The position numbers and the translations under genes are program-made. From assembly GCA_015062805.1 (NCBI GenBank), contig SUTQ01000008.1:1-64000 (forward strand): 64,000 nucleotides of DNA, read 5' to 3'. Positions 9,572-18,197 of this stretch are shown here, piece after piece (position 1 is the stretch's first letter; each line of letters starts with the position of its first letter). Source of the DNA: Methanosphaera stadtmanae. Its GTDB lineage: Archaea; Methanobacteriota; Methanobacteria; Methanobacteriales; Methanobacteriaceae. A model generated the notes under the pieces. It did not search any database. It had not been told where the DNA came from and worked only from the letters and a program-made list of their open reading frames with translations.

Positions 9572-9804
9572 TAAAATCACGTAAACATTATCTAAATAAA
9601 TATATCTAATTATGAAACAAATAATTATATCTTTTCTTGAAAGGAAATGATTTTCCCATACATTAAAAAACTATTAAATACAAATAGAATAACATAGTAA
9701 GTTTAGTAATTATTATGTATACAATGTACAAGTATATTAAAACTAGCCTTATTATATTTTAAATAAACGTTTATAAAAAATATATATTTGGAGGAATATT
9801 CCCA

Positions 9805-10950
9805 ATGGAAGACATATTATTAATGATTCCTGGACCTACAACTGTTCCAAAAAGAGTTTTAGATGCTATGGCAAGACCAATAGTTAACCACAGAGGAGCA
9901 GCTTATGGGGAAATTTTAGATGAAACAACTGCTATGATGTCAGAAGTATTCCAAACAGACAACCAATCATACTTCTTTACAGGATCTGGAACAAGTGCAA
10001 TGGAAGCAGCTATTGCAAACATTGTTGAAAAAGGAGACAAAGTTATCAACGTTGTTGGAGGAAAATTTGGAGAAAGACTTCAACAATTAACAGAAGTATT
10101 CGGTGGAGAATCCATAGAAATTACCGTACCATGGGGACAAGCAGTAGATCCATGTGAAATCCAAAGAGTAATGGAAGAAAATGATGATGCAAAAGCTCTC
10201 ACCATGATACACAACGAAAGTTCTACTGCAGTAGTTAACCCTATTAAAGAAGTAGGACAAATAATGAAAGATTATGACACATTATTCGTAGTTGACACAG
10301 TAAGCTCTCTTGCAGGAGATGTTGTAAAAGTAGATGACTTCGGATTAGACATTTGTTTATCAGGTTCACAAAAATGTATTGCAGCACCACCTGGAATGAG
10401 TATGATTACTTTAAGTGATGATGCATGGAATGTTGTTGACAAAGTAGATTCACCAACATACTATCTCAACATGAAAAAAATGAGAAAAAGTGCAGAAAAA
10501 TCACAAACACCATACACACCTAGTGTATCAATGACTTATGCAATGAACGAAGCATTAAGCATGGTTCTTGAAGAAGGATTATGTGCTCGTATCAAACGTC
10601 ACCACACAGGTGCAGAAGCTACTCGTGAAGCTGCAAAAGCATTAGGTCTTGAATTATTCGCACGTGAAGGAGATTACTCAAATACACTTACTGGTATTAA
10701 CATACCTGAAGGTATAACTGACTCACAATTACGTGGAACTATGAGAGACAAATACCAAATTGAAATTGGTGGTGGACAAGACCACTTAAGTGGAAATATT
10801 TTCAGAATAGGCCACATGGGTATAACAGGACTACCTGAATTATCCAGAACATTTACCTGTCTAGAAATGACTCTTAAAGAATTTGGATTTGACTTTGAAG
10901 CTGGTTCCGGAGTTGCAGCATTACAAGATGTTTACATGAAAAATATGTAA
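9805..10950 (+). CDS. Class V aminotransferase, alanine-glyoxylate/serine-pyruvate type
   Basis: PLP-dependent aminotransferase of fold type I, 381 residues. It starts with LMIPGPTTVPKRVLDAMARP, the family N-terminus (PGP then NHR), followed by FFTGSGTSAMEAA (PLP phosphate binding), HNESSTAVVNP, VVDTVSSLAG (Asp contacting the pyridine nitrogen) and SGSQKCIAAPPG with the Schiff-base lysine near residue 194. In methanogens homologues are annotated as alanine/serine/aspartate-pyruvate or glyoxylate aminotransferases; the exact substrate cannot be read from sequence. GGAGGA at 9791-9796 gives a strong ribosome-binding site. Monocistronic with its own AT-rich promoter. Confidence 0.9.
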   Translation: MEDILLMIPGPTTVPKRVLDAMARPIVNHRGAAYGEILDETTAMMSEVFQTDNQSYFFTGSGTSAMEAAIANIVEKGDKVINVVGGKFGERLQQLTEVFGGESIEITVPWGQAVDPCEIQRVMEENDDAKALTMIHNESSTAVVNPIKEVGQIMKDYDTLFVVDTVSSLAGDVVKVDDFGLDICLSGSQKCIAAPPGMSMITLSDDAWNVVDKVDSPTYYLNMKKMRKSAEKSQTPYTPSVSMTYAMNEALSMVLEEGLCARIKRHHTGAEATREAAKALGLELFAREGDYSNTLTGINIPEGITDSQLRGTMRDKYQIEIGGGQDHLSGNIFRIGHMGITGLPELSRTFTCLEMTLKEFGFDFEAGSGVAALQDVYMKNM

Positions 10951-11025
10951 TCTTTTTTAATTAAGAAGAGTTAAATCTCTTCTACAATTCTTTTTTTAAA
11001 ATTTAGATGAAAAGGGGAAATAAAA

Positions 11026-11166
11026 ATATCATTAATTTTCCTGATAATCTGAGTAATTGTTTTGTTTTTAACAACTAGTTTCAATGTTGCTTATTGGTTA
11101 AACATTTATTCTAATGCTACATTTATTGGAGGATTAATAGTATTTTTCTTATTTTATAAACTATAA
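11026..11166 (+). pseudogene. Possible decayed small membrane protein
   Basis: AGGGGA at 11013-11018 sits seven bases before an ATA codon (11026) where ATG is expected. The frame then encodes a very hydrophobic stretch, a TGA at 11050-11052, and continues hydrophobically (VIVLFLTTSFNVAYWLNIYS, then FIGGLIVFFLFYKL) to TAA at 11164. Read through, it would be a two-helix membrane peptide of about 45 residues. The lost start and in-frame TGA suggest decay. Chance hydrophobicity in AT-rich DNA is a real alternative. Confidence 0.3.
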
Positions 11167-11240
11167 TAACTTTTTATATTTTTTTAAATAATAATATTTG
11201 ACATTACTTTTAAATACTATGATAATCATATTAGTATTAT

Positions 11241-11263
11241 CGGAAGTATGTTTCCTACTTCCG
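11241..11263. promoter_or_regulatory. NrpR-type nitrogen operator upstream of amtB-glnK
   Basis: Inverted repeat with arms CGGAAGTA and TACTTCCG around TGTTTCC. It contains GGAA-N6-TTCC at 11242-11255, the operator pattern of the methanogen nitrogen repressor NrpR. It lies about 80 bp before the amtB start and about 30 bp after a TATA-like TTTTAAATACT (near 11207-11217), so it should overlap the transcription start. This predicts repression in ammonia-replete cells and release by 2-oxoglutarate. Confidence 0.75.
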
Positions 11264-11341
11264 TTATGATAATTAAAAATATAATAATAAAAGATAAAAA
11301 TAAAAACAAAGGAAGCATAACAAAAAAATGGAGGATTTTAT

Positions 11342-12565
11342 GTGGTAGCAGAATCACTACTAAACACAGGAGATACAGCTTGGATTTTAATTTCCACAGC
11401 ATTAGTGATGATAATGACCCTTCCAGGGTTAGCATTATTTTATGGAGGTATGAGTAAAAAGAAAAATGTTTTAAACACAATGTTCTTATCTCTAACAGCA
11501 TTCGCCATAGCAAGTGTAATCTGGGTAATATTCGGATATCAATTTGCATTTGGAGAAACAATTAACGGATTTTTAGGAGCACCAACTAATTTCTTCCTAA
11601 CAGGAATCGGTTTGGATATGCTTCACCCAGACACAGGAATACCTGAATTGCTTTTCATTGCATTTCAAGCAACATTTGCAGCAATTACTGTTGCACTAAT
11701 ATCAGGAGCAGTAGTCGGACGTATGAAAGCAAAAGCCTGGATAATATTTACAGCAATATGGTTAACCTTGGTTTACGTACCTGTAGCACATTGGGTATGG
11801 GGTGGAGGATGGCTATACCAATTAGGAGCCTTAGACTTTGCAGGAGGAGCTGTAGTACACCTTAACTCAGGTATAGCTGCATTAGCATTAATATTAGTAC
11901 TTGGACCACGAAAAGACCAAAGATTATTACCTCACCATTTAGGATATGTTGTTATTGGAGCAGCACTATTATGGTTTGGATGGTTCGGATTCAATGGTGG
12001 ATCAGCCCTAGCAGCAAATGGATTAGCTGCAAATGGATTGATTACAACAAATGTAGCTGCAGCAACTGCAATGTTGGGCTGGATTTTAATAGACCTCTGG
12101 AAATCAGGAAAACCAACAGTACTTGGTTCAGCTACTGGTGCAGTCGCAGGATTGGTTGCAATTACACCGGCAGCAGGATTTGTTGATATTCCCGCATCAA
12201 TTATAATCGGATTTACAACTGTCTTTGTATCATATTTCGCAATTTCATACTTAAAACCAAAACTTGGATATGATGATGCATTGGATGCATTTGGTGTACA
12301 TGGACTATCAGGTACGTGGGGAGCTATAATGACTGGAGTTTTCGCAACACCTGCAATTGGTGGGGTTGCAGGACTTTTATATGGAAACCCTGAACAGGTA
12401 GTAATACAAATTATCAGTATAATAGCTGTAGCAGTTTACTCATTCATATTAACTTATGTAATTGCTAAAGTTTTAGACAAAACATTTGGTATTAGAGTAG
12501 ATTCAGAAACAGAAATAGAAGGTTTAGATGTTAAAGAACATGAAGAACTTGGTTACAGATTATAA
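11342..12565 (+). CDS. amtB: Ammonium transporter AmtB
   Basis: Trimeric Amt/Rh-family ammonium channel of the cytoplasmic membrane, 407 residues, with about 11 predicted helices. Seen: [12 protein letters not shown] in the first loop, [20 protein letters not shown] in the pore region with the first pore histidine in [19 protein letters not shown], and [13 protein letters not shown] with the second pore histidine. GTG start: GGAGG at 11330-11334 is seven bases upstream, and an ATG at 11340 hits a stop at once. glnK follows after 15 bp, the conserved amtB-glnK pair in which GlnK plugs the channel. The NrpR-type operator at 11241 predicts nitrogen control. Confidence 0.97.
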   Translation: MVAESLLNTGDTAWILISTALVMIMTLPGLALFYGGMSKKKNVLNTMFLSLTAFAIASVIWVIFGYQFAFGETINGFLGAPTNFFLTGIGLDMLHPDTGIPELLFIAFQATFAAITVALISGAVVGRMKAKAWIIFTAIWLTLVYVPVAHWVWGGGWLYQLGALDFAGGAVVHLNSGIAALALILVLGPRKDQRLLPHHLGYVVIGAALLWFGWFGFNGGSALAANGLAANGLITTNVAAATAMLGWILIDLWKSGKPTVLGSATGAVAGLVAITPAAGFVDIPASIIIGFTTVFVSYFAISYLKPKLGYDDALDAFGVHGLSGTWGAIMTGVFATPAIGGVAGLLYGNPEQVVIQIISIIAVAVYSFILTYVIAKVLDKTFGIRVDSETEIEGLDVKEHEELGYRL

Positions 12566-12580
12566 TAGGAAGATGATAAT

Positions 12581-12910
12581 ATGAAACAGATAACAGCCAT
12601 AATAAGACCTGAACGATTAGATGCAGTAAAAGATGCGTTGGAAAAAGTAGATTGTAAAGGAATTACCGTAACGGATGTTAAAGGAAGAGGGGAACAATTA
12701 GGTATTGAAGAAAAATACAGGGGAAAAAGTTATAGGATAGATCTTCTTCCAAAAGTAAAAATTGAAACCGTTATTCCGGACAATACTGTGGAAAATGTTA
12801 TAACCGCCATTTGTGAAGCAGCACATACTGGAAATATGGGAGATGGAAAAATATTCATTAGCAATATAGAAGAAGTCATTAAAATAAGAACAAAAGAAAG
12901 AAGACGCTGA
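12581..12910 (+). CDS. glnK: Nitrogen regulatory PII protein GlnK
   Basis: PII signalling protein, 109 residues, binding ATP/ADP and 2-oxoglutarate and regulating the adjacent AmtB. It has the family start MKQITAIIRPERLDAVKDAL, the T-loop GRGEQLGIEEKYRGKSY (about residues 37-53) with the tyrosines of the uridylylation region, LLPKVKIETVI, and the C-terminal signature TGNMGDGKIFI. GGAAGATGAT precedes the ATG. It is the second gene of the amtB operon and should share its nitrogen control. A basic tail (KERRR) is slightly unusual. Confidence 0.97.
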   Translation: MKQITAIIRPERLDAVKDALEKVDCKGITVTDVKGRGEQLGIEEKYRGKSYRIDLLPKVKIETVIPDNTVENVITAICEAAHTGNMGDGKIFISNIEEVIKIRTKERRR

Positions 12911-13086
12911 TGAATATATCTACCAAAACATGAATGGATATCAAGAAATAATGACATTTTAATTTGCCATAATATTTGACCTCCCTTCATTCTTTTTTTT
13001 AAAAAAAAAATAATTAATGCTTAAGGAAAAAATAGATTTTGAAGTAATTTAAAAAATATAATTAAAAAAGTAAAAAAATAGACTAA

Positions 13087-13764
13087 TTAAAAGTCTATTC
13101 CTGTAATTCTTAATCCACCATAATGGGATTTATATTTAATATTTAAACCAATAAGTAATGGAGTGATTTTTTCAATCATTCTTGCTTTTTCTAATTTTCC
13201 ACAATCTAAACATTTTACTCCAGGGAGTTTTTCCACTAATTCTTTTACTTGTGCTTTAGCTTCGTTATCATCACCTGCAATTAAACAATCACAATCTATA
13301 GGTTCTGGAATATTATCTAAATGTGAGTTACTAATATTATTAAATCCTGCAACTACCTTTGCACCAGTTTTACTTAGTATTTTTGCAGTTCTTTCTGCAG
13401 CAGATCCTTCCATTAAATCAACAAATCTTGCTGGTGATCCACCAATAGCAGTTTCAAGTGGTACTGTTGCATCAATTAATATTTTGTCTCCAACAAATTC
13501 TTTTATTGATTGTAATGTTGCTTTTTGTGCAGCTAAAGGTACTGTTAATATTAATAAGTCTCCTTCTTTTGCTGCATCTTCGTTAGACATTCCCACCATT
13601 TTAATGTCTTCATAGTCTTTAAGCAATTCAAGAGTTTCTTCAACCTTTGTTAAAGCTTTTTCTTCTTTTCTACTACCAATAATAATATCTTCACCAGCTA
13701 TTGCTAATCTTTTACCTAAATTTAATCCTTGGGAACCTGTTCCACCAATAATTGCAACTTTCAT
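13087..13764 (-). CDS. fno: F420H2:NADP+ oxidoreductase
   Basis: Transfers hydride between coenzyme F420 and NADP, giving NADPH for biosynthesis in methanogens. 225 residues starting MKVAIIGGTGSQGLNLGKRL, a Rossmann GxGxxG-type NADP-binding motif in which GSRKEEKA supplies the 2'-phosphate contacts. The rest matches the Fno family (DLLILTVP, then the VAGFNNIS stretch and a small C-terminal helical part ending GLRITGIDF). The longer frame to 13854 is rejected: GAGGT lies eight bases upstream of the ATG at 13764 and the extension is not Fno-like. Monocistronic. Confidence 0.93.
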   Translation of the reverse strand: MKVAIIGGTGSQGLNLGKRLAIAGEDIIIGSRKEEKALTKVEETLELLKDYEDIKMVGMSNEDAAKEGDLLILTVPLAAQKATLQSIKEFVGDKILIDATVPLETAIGGSPARFVDLMEGSAAERTAKILSKTGAKVVAGFNNISNSHLDNIPEPIDCDCLIAGDDNEAKAQVKELVEKLPGVKCLDCGKLEKARMIEKITPLLIGLNIKYKSHYGGLRITGIDF

Positions 13765-13977
13765 TTTTTTTACCTCATTTATAATATTCAGATTAATCCA
13801 ATATTTATCATGATTAATCATTATTAATATTATAATCGATAATATATAACTCATAGTATAAAAAACTTTGTAAAAAAATTAATTTTTAAATAATAAATTA
13901 TCAAAAAAATAATAAATTATTTGCTTAAAAAACTAAAAAAGAATATGAAAAAATTCTTTAAAAAAATAAAAAAAATA

Positions 13978-14934
13978 TTAAGACTCGTCTAATAAATCAC
14001 GTATTTTATAAGTACATTTTTTAACTGTTCTAGCAGCATCAAAGAATTCTGCTTTCTCTTCATCCTTCATATGAACTGGAATTATACGTTGAATACCGTT
14101 TTTACACAGCACAACAGGAACACCCAATGAAACATCATATACCCCTTCTACTTCACCTTCCAGATACGTACTGACAGTTAAAATCTTTCTAGTATCATTA
14201 ACTATTGTAGATATAAGGTTACCTATAGCATAAGATGGACCATACTCTGTTGCTCCTTTTTTAGAAATGATGTTTCCACCAGCATTCTTAAGCTTTTTAA
14301 CTAATTTTTCAACATTTAACTCTTCAGATTGGGCAAAATATTTTAATGGTATACCCCCAATCGTTGTTGAACTAAGCAATGGCACCATATGATCACCATG
14401 TTCACCAATTACCCTTGTGTGAATTTCTCCACTGTTAATCCTAAAATGTCTAGACAATATTGTTTTAAGCCTAAGAGAGTCCAAATGATTTCCCAAACCA
14501 ATGACCCTGTTTTTTTCAAAACCGGAATATTCCAATGCAATTGAAGTCATTACATCTACCGGATTTGTAACAATCAATATAATTGAATCTGGAGCATATT
14601 TTGCAATGTCTTGTGCATACCCTTTAATAATCTTTGCGTTTGGAACTGCCAAATCAAGTCGTGTATAACCATCTTTTCTAGGAACACCAGAAGTAATTAG
14701 AACTATCTTGGATCCCGCTATATCTTCCACATTGCATGATGGTGTTAGTACACTGTCTATATCCTCAGCAGCAAGAGCATCATACATGTCTAAAACTTCA
14801 CCAGTAACTTTTGGATGACTTCTTTCTCTTGAGTACATCACAATTTCATCAATTACATCTTCTTTAGCCAATGTAAATGCTACATTTTTTCCAATTGTAC
14901 CTGAAGCTCCAATTATAGTAATCTTTACCATCAT
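13978..14934 (-). CDS. mdh: Malate/lactate dehydrogenase family, likely L-malate dehydrogenase
   Basis: NAD(P)-dependent 2-hydroxyacid dehydrogenase, about 317 residues, linking oxaloacetate and malate in the incomplete reductive TCA route of methanogens. GASGTIGKNV is the dinucleotide motif; substrate-loop RKDGYTRLDLA with its arginines, VTNPVDVMT, and the catalytic histidine in VIGEHGDHMVPL are present. Two adjacent ATGs compete; GGAG lies seven bases from the second (14931), which is the better start. Archaeal members can act on malate or other hydroxyacids, so substrate is inferred. Confidence 0.9.
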   Translation of the reverse strand: MMVKITIIGASGTIGKNVAFTLAKEDVIDEIVMYSRERSHPKVTGEVLDMYDALAAEDIDSVLTPSCNVEDIAGSKIVLITSGVPRKDGYTRLDLAVPNAKIIKGYAQDIAKYAPDSIILIVTNPVDVMTSIALEYSGFEKNRVIGLGNHLDSLRLKTILSRHFRINSGEIHTRVIGEHGDHMVPLLSSTTIGGIPLKYFAQSEELNVEKLVKKLKNAGGNIISKKGATEYGPSYAIGNLISTIVNDTRKILTVSTYLEGEVEGVYDVSLGVPVVLCKNGIQRIIPVHMKDEEKAEFFDAARTVKKCTYKIRDLLDES

Positions 14935-15151
14935 ATCACTCCATATTTAATTAGTTTATTTACAAAATATCAATATATATTTATCTAATTAATTATATTA
15001 AAAGTTTTCTAAACAGATTTAAGAAAAAAAATGACTTAAAATGTACAATTTATAAAAATAAATGAAAAAAATATAAATATTCTATAAAAAAGATAAAAAA
15101 ATAATAAAAATAAAAAAAGTTGTTGAAATAATCAACATTATTCAAAATAGA

Positions 15152-15721
15152 TTATTCTTCTAATTTTTCAAGGAATGTTAAAGCATTAGCTTTGATGTAT
15201 CCACTATCATCGCTATCAGCCAATTCTTTTAAGGCTTCAACTGCTTTGTCACCACCAAGGTTACCTAAACCAAATACAGCTCCACCTCTAACAAAACTTT
15301 TTTCATCTTTTGCTGCCTTAAGGAAAACATCTAAAGTATCCGGATTTGCAATTTTTGCCAATGCCCATACTGCTCCGCCACGTGCTCTCCAACTTTCATC
15401 GTCAACCACGGTTAATAACTTATCTACAGCATCATCACCATAGTCAGCTAATGCTGAACTGGACTGTCTTCTAACCCATTTATTTCTATCATGCAATAAT
15501 TCCACAAATACTTCAATAGAACTAGGATCTTTAATTTCCCTTAATAATTCAACCATTGTTAATTTAGTATTTTTAGGATAATCCTCTTTAATTACTTCTT
15601 CATGTAGAACATCAATTTCTGCAGGCATATTCATTGCAATAGTACTTTCAGCCTCAATTCTTACAAAATCATCATCATCATTCAAATTATTAATTGCATC
15701 TATAACTTCTTCTTTACTCAT
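15152..15721 (-). CDS. HEAT-repeat (PBS-lyase type) protein
   Basis: 189-residue all-helical scaffold protein. At least four EZ-HEAT units are visible, for example DRNKWVRRQSSSALADYGDD, DESWRARGGAVWALAKIANP and EKSFVRGGAVFGLGNLGGDK. Such proteins mediate protein contacts; in methanogens they are common and mostly uncharacterised. GTGAT precedes the ATG. It diverges from the dehydrogenase gene starting at 15841. No partner can be named from context. Confidence 0.85.
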   Translation of the reverse strand: MSKEEVIDAINNLNDDDDFVRIEAESTIAMNMPAEIDVLHEEVIKEDYPKNTKLTMVELLREIKDPSSIEVFVELLHDRNKWVRRQSSSALADYGDDAVDKLLTVVDDESWRARGGAVWALAKIANPDTLDVFLKAAKDEKSFVRGGAVFGLGNLGGDKAVEALKELADSDDSGYIKANALTFLEKLEE

Positions 15722-15840
15722 TTTATCACTTTAAAAATTATACTTTCCATTAATATTAATAATATTTAGCCTCGGATAATATAAATAATTAATCACGATA
15801 AATAATAATATAATAAACTATTTTATGGAGAAGGATTTAT

Positions 15841-16812
15841 TTGTATAAAATTACAACAATTCCTGGTGATGGTATAGGTAAAGAAGTAATGAAACCTGCA
15901 CTAGAAATTTTAGAAACTGTTAACGCTGACTTTGATTTTATATATCAGGAAGCAGGAAAAGAATGTTATGAAAAAAATGGTACCAACTTACCCCAAGAAA
16001 CTATTGAATCATGCAAAAATAGTGATTCCACATTATTTGGTGCTGTAACATCAATTCCAGAACAAAAAAGTGCAATCGTTACGCTACGAAGAGAATTGGA
16101 TTTATATATAAATCAAAGACCAATTAAATCATACACTAATAGCAACATTAACTTCACAATAATTAGAGAAAATTCAGAAGGACTATATTCACATCTAGAA
16201 GAGGATTATGGTGATGAAGCAATAGCTATAAGAAAAATTACATACAAAGGTTCGGAAAGAATATGTAACTATGCATTTGAATACGCTGTTAAAACAGGAC
16301 TTGAAAAAGTCACTGCAGCACATAAAGCAAATGTACTTCCCTTAACAGATGGTGTATTTAAAAAATCATTCTACAAAGAAGCAGAAAAGTATCCTCAAAT
16401 TAAAGCTAATGATTACTACATTGATGCTATGGCAATGTATCTTATTACAAATCCTGCACAGTTTGATGTTATTGTAACAACCAATCTCTTTGGAGACATA
16501 TTGTCAGACCAAGGAGGAGGACTGTTGGGAAGTCTTGGATTAATACCTTCAGCCAATATTGGAAAAGATAATGGATTATTCGAACCAGTTCATGGTTCCG
16601 CACCAGATATTGCTGGACAAAACAAAGCAAACCCTATAGCAATGATATTATCTGGTAGCCTAATGTTAGAATTTTTAGGTATGCAAAAAGAAGCAGAAAA
16701 CATACAAAAAACCATAGAAAACATTATTAAAGAAGGAAAAATTAAAACACCCGATCTTGGTGGAACAAACAATACACAAGAAATGTGTGATGAGATTATT
16801 AGAAAACTCTAA
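15841..16812 (+). CDS. Isopropylmalate/homoisocitrate dehydrogenase (LeuB/AksF type)
   Basis: NAD-dependent beta-decarboxylating dehydrogenase, 323 residues. It starts ITTIPGDGIGKEVMKPAL, has the substrate-binding RENSEGLYSHLE, catalytic Tyr/Lys regions (KITYKGSERI and AAHKANVLPLTDGVF), metal-binding DAMAMYLITNP and NLFGDILSDQGGGL, and GLFEPVHGSAPDIAGQNKANP at the nucleotide site. Methanogens carry two such enzymes, LeuB for leucine and AksF for the 2-oxosuberate arm of coenzyme B; I cannot separate them here, so no symbol is given. The start is TTG with GGAGAAGGA about seven bases upstream. Confidence 0.88.
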   Translation: MYKITTIPGDGIGKEVMKPALEILETVNADFDFIYQEAGKECYEKNGTNLPQETIESCKNSDSTLFGAVTSIPEQKSAIVTLRRELDLYINQRPIKSYTNSNINFTIIRENSEGLYSHLEEDYGDEAIAIRKITYKGSERICNYAFEYAVKTGLEKVTAAHKANVLPLTDGVFKKSFYKEAEKYPQIKANDYYIDAMAMYLITNPAQFDVIVTTNLFGDILSDQGGGLLGSLGLIPSANIGKDNGLFEPVHGSAPDIAGQNKANPIAMILSGSLMLEFLGMQKEAENIQKTIENIIKEGKIKTPDLGGTNNTQEMCDEIIRKL

Positions 16813-17035
16813 TAATTTAACTTTTTTTAATATAAATTTTTTTATAAAATAAATAAATTACAAATAAATTTATAAACATTAAATTAAAAAAATATAAGTA
16901 ATAATTAAGAATTTTTTATTCAAAGCTTTTCTAAAGGCAAAAACTATATTTTGAAAATGATTGTTATTAATAAACTATTCATTATAGTATTGAATAAAAA
17001 TGTAATATCATATTTTTACCGAGGAGGTATACTAA

Positions 17036-18130
17036 ATGAAAACTACTGTAAGTATAATTAAAGCAGATATTGGTAGTGTTGGTGGACACGCAGTAACACA
17101 CCAATTATTAAAAGATAAATGTAATGAATATTTATCCAAAGCAAAAGAAGAAGGATTATTAACAGACTTTTATATAACCAACTGTGGTGACGACATAGAC
17201 ATGATCATGACCCACACTAACGGGCCAGATAACGAAGAAATTCACAAATTAGCATTTGATACATTCATGGCTGGTGCAGAAGTAGCAAAAGGACTTAAAT
17301 TATACGGTGCAGGTCAAGACTTATTATCAGACACATTCAGTGGAAACATCAAAGGTATGGGTCCTGGAAGTGCAGAAATTGAATTCGAAGAAAGAGGTTC
17401 AGACCCAGTATTTGCATACTGCTGTGACAAAACAGAACCTGGAGCATTCAACTTACCATTATTCAGAATGTTTGCAGACCCATTCAACACTGCTGGATTA
17501 GTAATTGACCCAACATTACACGGTGGATTTGACTTTGAAGTATACGATGTAATTGAAAACAGAAAAGTAACCATGTCATGTCCTGATGAAATGTATGACT
17601 TATTAGCATTAATAGGTTCAACAGGAAGATACGTTATTAAAAGAATCTTCAGAAGATCAGATGGTGAAATTGCAGCAGCTGTAAGTACAGACAGATTAAA
17701 CCTCATGGCAGGAAAATACATCGGAAAAGACGACCCAGTAGCAATCGTAAGATCACAATCAGGATTCCCTGCAGGTGGAGAAACTTCAGAACCATTTGCA
17801 TTCCCACACTTAGTAAGTGGATGGATGAGAGGATCACACAATGGACCTTTAATGCCTGTTGGTGAATCAGATGCAAGACCTGTAAGATTTGACGGACCTC
17901 CTCGTGTAATCGGACTCGGTTTCCAAGTAAACAATGCACAACTTGTTGGACCAGTTGATATGTTTGCAGACCCTGCATTCGATGAAGCAAGAAGAACTGC
18001 AACTAGAGTAGCAAACTATATGAGAAGACACGGTCCATTCGAACCTCACAGATTACCTGCTGATGAAATGGAATACACCAGTCTTCCAGGTGTACTTGAA
18101 AAACTCGAAGACAGATTTGAAGATATGTAA
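17036..18130 (+). CDS. fbp: Fructose 1,6-bisphosphate aldolase/phosphatase (class V FBPase)
   Basis: Bifunctional archaeal gluconeogenic enzyme that condenses triose phosphates and dephosphorylates FBP. The 364-residue chain carries the family hallmarks: KADIGSVGGHAVTH near the N-terminus, a Schiff-base lysine/tyrosine region (SDTFSGNIKGMGPGSAEIEF), FADPFNTAGLVIDPTLHGGF, and FDGPPRVIGLGFQ near the end. GAGGAGGT at 17021-17028 is a near-ideal ribosome-binding site and codon use looks like that of a highly expressed gene. Monocistronic, with T-rich sequence after the stop as terminator. Confidence 0.97.
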   Translation: MKTTVSIIKADIGSVGGHAVTHQLLKDKCNEYLSKAKEEGLLTDFYITNCGDDIDMIMTHTNGPDNEEIHKLAFDTFMAGAEVAKGLKLYGAGQDLLSDTFSGNIKGMGPGSAEIEFEERGSDPVFAYCCDKTEPGAFNLPLFRMFADPFNTAGLVIDPTLHGGFDFEVYDVIENRKVTMSCPDEMYDLLALIGSTGRYVIKRIFRRSDGEIAAAVSTDRLNLMAGKYIGKDDPVAIVRSQSGFPAGGETSEPFAFPHLVSGWMRGSHNGPLMPVGESDARPVRFDGPPRVIGLGFQVNNAQLVGPVDMFADPAFDEARRTATRVANYMRRHGPFEPHRLPADEMEYTSLPGVLEKLEDRFEDM

Positions 18131-18197
18131 ATATTGAATATTTACTTTCTAATCCCCCTTTTTTAAAAAAAAAACTAATTCTAAAAAAAAAATAAAA

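Noticed and set aside
17314-17934. 206-residue minus-strand ORF opposite the FBPase
   Set aside because: Shadow of a highly expressed, strongly conserved gene on the other strand; no start signal.
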